Program-made: the position numbers and the translations under genes | Notes under the pieces: model-generated | What the model was told of the DNA's origin: nothing | Databases searched by the model: none | What the model saw: the letters and a program-made list of their open reading frames with translations, nothing else | Part shown: in pieces, positions 1 to 6,488 of the stretch | Layout: each line of letters starts with the position of its first letter | Position numbering within the stretch: the first letter of the stretch is position 1 | NCBI RefSeq assembly: GCF_019145205.1 | Contig: NZ_JAHSTT010000001.1 | Span: 248,001 to 312,000, forward strand | DNA: 64,000 bases | Direction of reading: 5' to 3' | Source: Pseudomonas khavaziana | Lineage (GTDB): Bacteria > Pseudomonadota > Gammaproteobacteria > Pseudomonadales > Pseudomonadaceae

Positions 1-534
1 CAGCAGGCGCAGCTCCTGCGCCAGGCGCACCACATACGGCGTATCGTTGCGCACCTGCAATGTGCCGTTGCGCAGGGTCCAGGTCAGGTCGGTCCAGGGC
101 GTGCGATTGATCGCCAGGCCCTTGGGGTGCACGATCACCGGCAGGTTCTGGCGCACGGTCACGCCAACCCGGGCATGTCCGGCTTCGGTGGCTGCCCGGC
201 CCTGGGGCATGCCTTCGAATATCACGCGTTTGAGACGCTGGGCGCGCAGCGGTGCCTGGTTCTGCAGGATGAAGCGCACCAGTTGCGACTTGCCGCTTTC
301 CACCCGGGACAACGGCGGCGTCACCACCAGCAGCGGCTCGGTGTCCTCGGGAATGTCTTGCAAGGTCACGTGCAGCAATGCCAGGTTGCTGTCGGTGTTG
401 GTGACCGAGACAGCCGCCTCGCCATCGGCTTCATGGATGATCACCACGGAGGTGTCGGGCACCATGCCGTCAGCCTGGGCATTGAAGCTCAACAGTAAGG
501 CCAGGGTCGCGAGTGTGAGGCGTGTCGACGTCAT
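1..534 (-). CDS. Periplasmic fimbrial chaperone, PapD/FimC-like (partial, 3' end cut by window edge)
   Basis: The first 178 codons are visible and the reading frame is still open at base 1. The start is an ATG followed by a short signal peptide (residues 1 to about 21, ending in NAQA). The rest matches the N-terminal immunoglobulin-like domain of periplasmic pilus chaperones: a G1/F1-type stretch with LVRFIL near residues 84-89, RVIFEGMP, and VRQNLPVIVHP near residue 135. Such chaperones bind and cap secreted subunits before they reach the outer-membrane usher. It is the fourth gene of a minus-strand run, 30 bases after the last of three DUF1120 genes, so those proteins are its probable clients. 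An usher gene would be expected beyond the left edge. Confidence 0.88.
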   Translation of the reverse strand, partial: MTSTRLTLATLALLLSFNAQADGMVPDTSVVIIHEADGEAAVSVTNTDSNLALLHVTLQDIPEDTEPLLVVTPPLSRVESGKSQLVRFILQNQAPLRAQRLKRVIFEGMPQGRAATEAGHARVGVTVRQNLPVIVHPKGLAINRTPWTDLTWTLRNGTLQVRNDTPYVVRLAQELRLL

Positions 535-564
535 GACAAAGTTTCCATTAGGTAAGTGAGTGGG

Positions 565-1191
565 TCAGAGGTAGCGCAAGTCCAGGACGACGGACCCGTC
601 GAGGGGCACTTCCTGATCCAGGGTCAGGTACTGCGAAAAGTTGATCGAGGTGTCGACCCGCAGTTGGACGTTCAACTGGCGGATGAAGTCCGGTTGACGG
701 TCGCCGGGCAGGGCAAACCCCATGTAGGACCTGGGATAGGCATTGGGCTCCGTCGCCCAGGTTTCGCCGCTGTCGTATGAGGCCAATACCTGCATGGTCT
801 GTGCGTCGCCCACCGGGTTACGCAAGGACAGCGCTACGGAGCCAAGGCGCTCCTGCGGGGCATGGATATTTCGGCCCAGGCCGTAGAAATAGTCCGGTGC
901 CAGGGATGAATCGGCACGGTTGTCGATGCCCACCAGGGCAAACAGCATTGGCCGGTTGCAGCGTACCGTCAGCTCCAGCAACTGGGCTGGCAGCACGGTG
1001 AATTCGTCGCTGCTGAGGGTGTGGGCGGGGATGCGGCCATGATCGACGGAGCCGTTGTCGGACAGTTCCACATTACAGGCGTCCGGGGTCACCCGGCCGG
1101 TCACCGTGAGGTCGACAAACGAGGCCGCGAGCGCCGGGGCGGTCAGTGTCAGTGTGAGTACGACAGCAAAAAGGCGAGGGCGCGTATTCAT
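565..1191 (-). CDS. DUF1120 family secreted protein (paralogue 1)
   Basis: This is a 208-residue protein with an N-terminal signal peptide (hydrophobic residues 8-22, APALA cleavage region). It shares with its three paralogues here the motif VTGRVTPDAC, then VDHGRIPA, a second conserved cysteine (VRCNRP), a DNR motif and a C-terminus ending in YL. The two cysteines suggest one disulphide. The final beta-strand resembles the C-terminal signature of chaperone-usher subunits. DUF1120 proteins are known next to chaperone/usher genes (for example the yhc locus of E. coli), but no biochemical role is established. The chaperone gene follows 30 bases downstream, so they are probably one transcript. 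Confidence 0.85.
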   Translation of the reverse strand: MNTRPRLFAVVLTLTLTAPALAASFVDLTVTGRVTPDACNVELSDNGSVDHGRIPAHTLSSDEFTVLPAQLLELTVRCNRPMLFALVGIDNRADSSLAPDYFYGLGRNIHAPQERLGSVALSLRNPVGDAQTMQVLASYDSGETWATEPNAYPRSYMGFALPGDRQPDFIRQLNVQLRVDTSINFSQYLTLDQEVPLDGSVVLDLRYL

Positions 1192-1282
1192 CGGTGCAGG
1201 GTCACTGGTTCGAATGAGGGTGGCCGATACGAAAAAAAGCCCATGACGGCCGGTTTCCAGGCGGGCATGGGCGTTCAGCGGG

Positions 1283-1906
1283 TCAGAGATAAATCACAGT
1301 CAGGGTGGCGGAACCGTCGATCTGGACTTCGTTGCTCAGGTCCAGGCCATCGGTACGGTAGATGATGGTTTGCACCTCCAGGTCCATCTGCAGGTCCTGC
1401 ACCGGCACGGGTTGGGAGGCGTCACTCATGACGGCCACGGACATGTACAGGGTGGGGTCCCAGAATCTTTCAAGGTACCAATTGTCTTGGCCGTTGACAG
1501 AGGCGATGGACTGTACTTCAACGGCGTCGGCGAGCGGGTTGGCGATCCGCAGGACGTAGTGGCCGAGCTTCTGGTTGCCATTGATCAGGCCCAGGCCATA
1601 GTCGGTGTTACTGATCGAGGAGCCCCTGCGGTTATCTTCCGATTGCAGCGCGATAAGGGTCTGGCCCTCGCATGTCACCGACATGGTCAAGGTGTGGTTA
1701 CCGATAATCGTGGTGCCGTCGGGGTTCAGATCCTTGGCGGAAATCTTGCCGTGGTCGATCACCCCACCACTGGACAGGCTCGGCGTGCAGGCGCTGGGAA
1801 CGATCAGGCCCGTGACCGTCAGGTCCACGGTGGAGGCGGCGAAAGTGGTCGTGCTGGCGAGCAGCAGCGTTGCGCTGGTCAATGCGCCAACGAATAGTTT
1901 GTTCAT
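1283..1906 (-). CDS. DUF1120 family secreted protein (paralogue 2)
   Basis: This is a 207-residue protein with a signal peptide (residues 1-23, TTFAA). The family core is VTGLIVPSAC, GGVIDHGKISAKDL, a second cysteine in VTCEGQTL, an EDNR motif and the terminal TLTVIYL. A good ribosome-binding site (AAGGAA) lies just before the ATG. It is the middle of three tandem minus-strand copies, about 90 bases before paralogue 1 and 36 bases after paralogue 3. The copies are clearly diverged, so the tandem array is not a recent duplication. It is probably an exported subunit or surface protein handled by the neighbouring chaperone; this is inferred from context. Confidence 0.85.
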   Translation of the reverse strand: MNKLFVGALTSATLLLASTTTFAASTVDLTVTGLIVPSACTPSLSSGGVIDHGKISAKDLNPDGTTIIGNHTLTMSVTCEGQTLIALQSEDNRRGSSISNTDYGLGLINGNQKLGHYVLRIANPLADAVEVQSIASVNGQDNWYLERFWDPTLYMSVAVMSDASQPVPVQDLQMDLEVQTIIYRTDGLDLSNEVQIDGSATLTVIYL

Positions 1907-1942
1907 GGGACGTGTTCCTTCGATAGGGGCTGTGTACGGCAG

Positions 1943-2563
1943 TTACAGGTACATGAGTTGTACGGTGGCGTGTCCGTCCACCGGCACTTCGTCGAGCAGC
2001 GTCAGGCTGCCGCTGGGCGCGATATGGGTGTTGAGCCGGAGGTTGGCCTGAAACTGGCGCACCGCTACCGGCACCGGCACGTTGTTGATCGCCACCGCCG
2101 TCAATACGGTGGGGTTGAGCTGGGTGCCCAACTGCCAGGTCGTGCCGCCATCGCTCGAATTGATGGTCTGGGCGGGTAGGTTGTCAGCCAGCGGGTTATG
2201 CAGGTTGAAGCCGGCGCCGCCAATCTTCTCGCCTTCTGAAGTCATGCCCAGGCCGTGCCAATGTGGGTGATTGGCGCTGGAGCCTGGCCGGTTATCGATG
2301 GTGTTCAGGGTGAACAGCGTCGGCCCTTCGCAGTTCACGCTCAATTGCACGGTTTGCCGAGGCAGAGGCGTGTACTGCTCGGCGTTGAGTTCCCTGGCCG
2401 ACATTTTTCCGAAATCGACCACGCCGCCGCCGGTAATCAGGGTGTCGCAGGCACTGGGGGTAATCACCCCCCTGACGGTGAGGTCTTGGGAGCTGGCCGC
2501 GACGACGGGCGGCGCACAGGTGATCAACAGGACGCTGCCAAGGGCAACCAAATGCTTGTTCAT
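1943..2563 (-). CDS. DUF1120 family secreted protein (paralogue 3)
   Basis: Translated from the ATG at 2563 the protein has 206 residues. This start puts a normal signal peptide (MNKHLVALGSVLLITC, ending near VVAA) at the N-terminus, whereas a start 57 bases upstream would bury it behind a polar extension. Family marks are VRGVITPSAC, GGVVDFGKMSARELN, a second cysteine in VNCEGPTLF, the DNRPGSS motif and the terminal VQLMYL. It is the first gene of the minus-strand DUF1120-chaperone run, so the operon promoter should lie in the 464-base gap to its right. Confidence 0.83.
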   Translation of the reverse strand: MNKHLVALGSVLLITCAPPVVAASSQDLTVRGVITPSACDTLITGGGVVDFGKMSARELNAEQYTPLPRQTVQLSVNCEGPTLFTLNTIDNRPGSSANHPHWHGLGMTSEGEKIGGAGFNLHNPLADNLPAQTINSSDGGTTWQLGTQLNPTVLTAVAINNVPVPVAVRQFQANLRLNTHIAPSGSLTLLDEVPVDGHATVQLMYL

Positions 2564-3027
2564 AGAATGTGTTGTTCCGGTGTGTGGCCAACAGGCGAAA
2601 ACAGACCCATGGCGACCCACTGCAGCAAGGCAAGTGCTGTCAGGTCTGGTTTATAGCCGCCCTGATAAATGTGGCGGATCGTTACCCTCTGGCGGGGTGC
2701 ACACAATTTAGTGATCGCCGGTATGCGCGGACATACAACTTTTACGACATTGGCCCAGAGGCGAGTAGAGCGATGGGGTGGCGAGGTTATTTAGGCTAGA
2801 AAGTTGTTTTTCGTAGTTGTTGTATCGTCAGCTGTGTGGTCAAAAGGATATTTTGACAGTGCGATTACAGTTATTTGAATGGCTTTAAGCGCTGCGCCAG
2901 GCAGTGCCTTGAATGGTTGTTCCTGACTGTTACGTCAGTGCTGCCCGAACCTAAGTAGTACTGCAAAGGAGCACCTGATGAGGTAAGCGGGCGTGCTTTC
3001 GAGCAATGTCGCTGCGCAGAACAACTG
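2564..3027. other. Intergenic region between the DUF1120 operon and the receiver-Hpt gene
   Basis: This 464-base gap is noticeably AT-richer than its surroundings and separates divergently transcribed genes, so promoters for both are expected here. I see a short inverted repeat CTGAC-TGTTAC-GTCAG at 2923-2938, and a strong Shine-Dalgarno-like AAAGGAG at 2965-2971 followed at 2978 by ATG AGG TAA, a two-codon frame. No open frame in the gap looks like a gene, and I see no remnant of a histidine kinase in it. Confidence 0.5.
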
Positions 3028-3801
3028 ATGCGTCAGGTTACGACACCGGCACATTGGCGGCATCATCGTGTGTTAGTGGTGGAGGATCATTCCGCCTACC
3101 GGGCAATGATGGGCTGGCAGTTAGACAAGCTCGGGCTGAGCCACCAATTGGTCGAAAATGGCAGCAGTGCCATGGCGGCCATTGCGTGCCGGCGTTTTGA
3201 CCTGGTGATCAGCGATTGCCAGATGCCGGTCATGGATGGTTACAGCCTGGCGCGTGCCATACGCCAGCGCGAGCAGGACCTGGGGTGTGAGCGGGTGCCG
3301 ATCATCGCGCTGACCGGCAACCTGGTGCACGACGACCCGCAACGTTGCCGCGACGCCGGCATGGATGCCTGGTTGCTCAAGCCGCTGGCCCTGGAGTCGT
3401 TGCGTGACATGCTGATGCACTGGCTGCCGGGCGCGCCCGCAGCGCTTTGCAACCAGCCGCCGGGCGTTGCTGCGCTGGATTGGCCGACCCGTGACAGTCT
3501 GGTCGAGTTGTTTGGCAGCCCGCGGGTCGTGGATCAGATGCTGCGCAGCCTGCTCACGGAAGCGCAGCGAGACACCAAGGCGCTGACGCATGCGCTGAAT
3601 GCCCAGGATGCCAGCTTGACCGCCGAGCGCTTGCATCGCCTCGTGGGCAGCCTGGCCTTTTTGGGGGGCGCGGGGCTGGAGTCCAGAGGCAGCGCCTTGA
3701 TCAGCGAGGTACGTGCCCATGGCGTAGCAGTCAACCAGAGGAAGTTGGAATTTTTCCAGAGCGACCTGGCGGCTTATCTCGACTACTTGCGTGGTTTATG
3801 A
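3028..3801 (+). CDS. Phosphorelay protein with receiver and Hpt domains, no kinase
   Basis: The protein has 257 residues in two modules. Residues 14-130 form a receiver domain with the acidic pair E19/D20, phosphoacceptor D63 (ISDCQMPVMDG), T96 and K118, all intact. Residues about 155-255 look like a histidine phosphotransfer domain, with H203 in LHRLVGS followed by the usual glycine/leucine pattern. This order matches the C-terminal half of tripartite sensor kinases (BvgS/EvgS type), but sensor and kinase parts are absent. No upstream in-frame start exists after the stop at 2956. The neighbouring LuxR-type regulator is the obvious phosphate partner. The ATG used here has no strong ribosome-binding site of its own. 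Confidence 0.8.
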   Translation: MRQVTTPAHWRHHRVLVVEDHSAYRAMMGWQLDKLGLSHQLVENGSSAMAAIACRRFDLVISDCQMPVMDGYSLARAIRQREQDLGCERVPIIALTGNLVHDDPQRCRDAGMDAWLLKPLALESLRDMLMHWLPGAPAALCNQPPGVAALDWPTRDSLVELFGSPRVVDQMLRSLLTEAQRDTKALTHALNAQDASLTAERLHRLVGSLAFLGGAGLESRGSALISEVRAHGVAVNQRKLEFFQSDLAAYLDYLRGL

Positions 3802-3843
3802 CGAATTGTCGAAATTGAACGGTTTTGTAGTGACTTTGGGGTG

Positions 3844-3857
3844 TAAGAATTTTCCTT
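3844..3857 (+). promoter_or_regulatory. RcsB-like box upstream of the LuxR-type response regulator
   Basis: TAAGAATTTTCCTT matches 12 of 14 positions of the enterobacterial RcsAB box TAAGAATATTCCTA. It lies about 135 bases upstream of the response regulator start, in an AT-rich gap. Because that regulator has an RcsB/BvgA-type output domain, this could be an autoregulatory site. It was found by eye only. Confidence 0.4.
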
Positions 3858-3991
3858 TTGTTTTGTAAGTTCAAAACTACCCCCTTCAAAACATGGGGTG
3901 CAGCTGAACTTCACTTGCTGTTACCGGTTGTTACCAATCGCCAGCAGGGTTATTTTGCGTGCATTCAATTTGCCATCATCCGTGGGTATCT

Positions 3992-4627
3992 ATGCTTCGT
4001 GTAATTATTGCTGACGATCATCCCATCGTACGTATTGGGCAGAGAGTGGTGATTGAGGCGGGCGGCAGGTGCAAAGTGGTTGCGGAGGCCAACGGTCCCG
4101 ATGAGCTGCTCAACTTGCTGGCCGAGGTGCCTTGCGATGTGCTCGTCACTGACTTTGCGATGCCTGGGGGCCAGCAGGCCGACGGTTACGGCCTGCTGAG
4201 CCTGTTGCATCGCCAATACCCGGGGCTGCCGGTGATCCTGGTGACCATGTTCGCCAACGTCGCCACCTTGCGTGCCTCGTTTGCCCATGGCGCACGCGCC
4301 ATCGTTGCCAAGAGCGCTTCGGCCAAGGAGTTGCCTCTGGCAATCAGGGCGGTGTGCGCCGGCCAGAACTTCGCCAGCGAGTCCCTGCGCGAGCAGTTGT
4401 TAGAGGCGGGGCCGGGTGATCAATCGCAACAGCCGCAGCTGTCAGGCAAGGAGCGCGAGGTGGTGCGAATGCTCGCCAGCGGCATGACCGTCAGCCAGAT
4501 TGCGGCGCGGGTCAATCGCAGTATTTCCACTATCAGCAAACAGAAAAGCACCGCCATGCACCGATTGTGCATATCCACTGACGTGGACTTGTTCGCTTAT
4601 GCGCGTGCGGCGGGAATGGTGCCGTAG
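3992..4627 (+). CDS. LuxR-type (NarL/FixJ, RcsB/BvgA-like) response regulator
   Basis: From the ATG at 3992 the protein has 211 residues and begins MLRVIIADDHPIVR, typical of this family. An earlier in-frame ATG at 3959 would add an untypical 11-residue head. The receiver domain has D8/D9, phosphoacceptor D54 (VTDFAMPGG), T85 and K107. The output domain (about residues 145-205) is a LuxR helix-turn-helix with LSGKEREVVRMLASGMTVSQIA. It follows the receiver-Hpt gene in the same orientation by 190 bases and is flanked on both sides by DUF1120 genes, so it probably controls the surface-structure locus, as RocA/RcsB-type regulators control cup fimbriae in P. aeruginosa. Confidence 0.85.
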   Translation: MLRVIIADDHPIVRIGQRVVIEAGGRCKVVAEANGPDELLNLLAEVPCDVLVTDFAMPGGQQADGYGLLSLLHRQYPGLPVILVTMFANVATLRASFAHGARAIVAKSASAKELPLAIRAVCAGQNFASESLREQLLEAGPGDQSQQPQLSGKEREVVRMLASGMTVSQIAARVNRSISTISKQKSTAMHRLCISTDVDLFAYARAAGMVP

Positions 4628-4853
4628 AAAGTTGCAGTTTTATGACAAGGATGAATTAACTAGTGTGAGTTTTGATTCGTATTAGTTGTATTCAGCTTGA
4701 AGTCGGCCTGCTCTAAGTTGTCACGGTCTTCTCGTCGTTATTGCGGTGAGGTCTGACATTCCTAGTCTAATTAGTTGAGCCGAACTGCAGGTTGGCAAAA
4801 CGCCGGAGTGCGTTGTTCGATCCTTTGGTAATCGGCCGAAAGTGAGCATTGAT

Positions 4854-5498
4854 ATGCAACCGTCTCGTGCACTTATGACCGCCGCCTTGTTGTGGGCGGG
4901 TGTTTCCAATGTAATGGCCGCGTCCAGTGTGGACCTCAGTGTGGTCGGCAAGATCACCCCGGCAGCCTGTACGCCCACCCTGTCCAATGGCGGTGTGGTA
5001 GACCATGGCAAGATCTCCGCCCAGGACCTGCACCCCTCGCTGGAGACCGATCTTCCCAATGCCTCTTTGCAGGTGTCGGTGATCTGCGATGCGCCGACGT
5101 TGATGGCGATCAAGAGCGCCGATAATCGTCCCGGCACTGCGACAGACCCCGGCTATGAGTCGGCTTCAGCGTTCGGCCTTGGCCTGGCCAGTAACAATGC
5201 AAAAATCGGCAAGTACACCCTGAGGATGGCTGAAGTGAGCGCTGACGACGTACCGGGAATCCCGATTGAGTCGGCCAATGGCGGCACGTGGCTCGATGCT
5301 TCAGGGGACACAGCCTGGCAGCCGGGCTTTATGCGTACCATCAAGGACCCAGGTAACTCCATCCCGACGCCGCTGGCGATGACCACCTTCAAGGGGGTGC
5401 TGGAGGTGGTCGGCAAGCTTAACCACAAGAGAAATCTGCCGATTACCGAAGAGATCCAGATCGACGGCAGCGCTACTCTGGATGTGATCTACCTCTGA
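4854..5498 (+). CDS. DUF1120 family secreted protein (paralogue 4)
   Basis: The protein has 214 residues from the ATG at 4854; a GTG at 4842 is an alternative start. It has a signal peptide (residues 4-22, SNVMAA) and the same core as the three minus-strand copies: VVGKITPAAC, GGVVDHGKISAQDL, a second cysteine in VICDAPTL, SADNRPG and the terminal TLDVIYL. It lies on the opposite strand beyond the two regulatory genes, about 225 bases after the response regulator, so it probably has its own promoter. It is presumably another exported subunit for the same chaperone. Confidence 0.84.
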   Translation: MQPSRALMTAALLWAGVSNVMAASSVDLSVVGKITPAACTPTLSNGGVVDHGKISAQDLHPSLETDLPNASLQVSVICDAPTLMAIKSADNRPGTATDPGYESASAFGLGLASNNAKIGKYTLRMAEVSADDVPGIPIESANGGTWLDASGDTAWQPGFMRTIKDPGNSIPTPLAMTTFKGVLEVVGKLNHKRNLPITEEIQIDGSATLDVIYL

Positions 5499-5599
5499 CG
5501 CGGCCGGGCATCACTCATCGACGTGGTGAATAGCCATGGCTTTCCCACGCGGTGCGGACTATCGTTCAGTCCTTCCTGAACCACGTGCGAAACCTGCCC

Positions 5600-6070
5600 A
5601 TGAGTGATGCCCATAACGCCCTGATCACCCAGTTCTACCAGGCCTTCCAGCGTCTGGACGCCGAAGCCATGGCCGCCTGCTACACCGATGACGTGGTATT
5701 CAGCGACCCGGCCTTCGGTGAATTGCGCGGGCGCGATGCCGGTGACATGTGGCGCATGCTCACCACCCGTGCCAAGGACTTCTCCCTGACGTTCGACCAG
5801 GTGCGCAGTGATGAAACCACCGGTAGCGCGCACTGGGTGGCGACCTACCTGTTCAGCGCCACCGGCAATACGGTGGTCAACGATATCGGCGCCAGGTTTG
5901 TATTTCGCGACGGCAAGATCTGCGAACACCACGACCACTTCGATCTGTGGCGTTGGTCGCGCCAGGCGTTGGGCCTCAAGGGCCTGTTGCTGGGCTGGTC
6001 GCCAGTGCTGAAAAACGCCGTACGTGCCCAGGCACGCAACGGCTTGAAGGCATTCCAGGCCGGTCGTTGA
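5600..6070 (+). CDS. NTF2-like / SnoaL-like family protein
   Basis: Starting from the ATG at 5600 gives a 156-residue protein beginning MSDAHNALITQFYQAF. The pattern is that of the nuclear transport factor 2-like fold: an amphipathic N-terminal helix, then CYTDDVVFSDPAFGELRG and later VNDIGARFVFRDGKICEHHDHFDLWRWSRQALG. Families of this fold include ketosteroid isomerases, polyketide cyclases and many uncharacterised proteins, so no reaction can be assigned. An in-frame ATG 48 bases upstream would add an atypical head. It is followed 36 bases later by the GIY-YIG gene on the same strand. Confidence 0.75.
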   Translation: MSDAHNALITQFYQAFQRLDAEAMAACYTDDVVFSDPAFGELRGRDAGDMWRMLTTRAKDFSLTFDQVRSDETTGSAHWVATYLFSATGNTVVNDIGARFVFRDGKICEHHDHFDLWRWSRQALGLKGLLLGWSPVLKNAVRAQARNGLKAFQAGR

Positions 6071-6106
6071 TAAGATTGGCGTCCCTGCGGTTTGCCGAAA
6101 CGACTT

Positions 6107-6379
6107 GTGACTGATCCTTCTGAATCCAAACCCTGGTTTGTCTACCTGGTGCGTGCCGCCAATGGCTCGCTGTATTGCGGCATCAGCAATGACCCGGTGC
6201 GCCGCTTTGCTTCCCATCAAAGCGGCAAAGGCGCGCGATTCTTCTTGTCCAGCCCGGCGGTGGCGTTGGTGTACACCGAGCAATGTGCGAGCAAGGGCGA
6301 AGCGCTGCGCCAGGAACGGCTGATCAAGAAGCTGAAGAAGAGCGCCAAGGAGTGTCTGGCGGCGAGTGGCGCTCAATGA
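6107..6379 (+). CDS. GIY-YIG domain protein, UPF0213/YhbQ-like
   Basis: The protein has 90 residues from the GTG at 6107 (a TTG at 6092 would add five). It is a single GIY-YIG nuclease domain: [35 protein letters not shown] holds the two-strand YLV...YCGI signature, the catalytic-type arginine and the histidine region. [12 protein letters not shown] carries the conserved glutamate, and the C-terminus is basic. The size fits the YhbQ/UPF0213 group of stand-alone domains, some of which have DNA nicking activity. The cellular role is unknown. Confidence 0.8.
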   Translation: MTDPSESKPWFVYLVRAANGSLYCGISNDPVRRFASHQSGKGARFFLSSPAVALVYTEQCASKGEALRQERLIKKLKKSAKECLAASGAQ

Positions 6380-6390
6380 TCAAAATTATT
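6372..6390 (+). promoter_or_regulatory. Possible Fur box before the siderophore receptor gene
   Basis: The 19-mer starting CTCAATGATCAAAATTA agrees with the palindromic Fur consensus at about 12 positions. It lies 45-100 bases upstream of the candidate receptor starts and overlaps the end of the GIY-YIG gene. The location suits iron repression of a siderophore receptor, but the match is only moderate. Confidence 0.3.
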
Positions 6391-6488
6391 TGCGGATTCA
6401 GGTGAGGTAAAACACCGGCCCATCCGTGTAGTGCATGAAACTGCGATCTATTCGCATTAACAGCGTTTTCTACACGGGTTCTCACAGC

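Noticed and set aside
1..5498. The idea that the DUF1120/chaperone locus is a recently acquired island
   Set aside because: Apart from AT-rich intergenic gaps I see no integrase, tRNA junction, direct repeats or change in coding GC that would support recent transfer.
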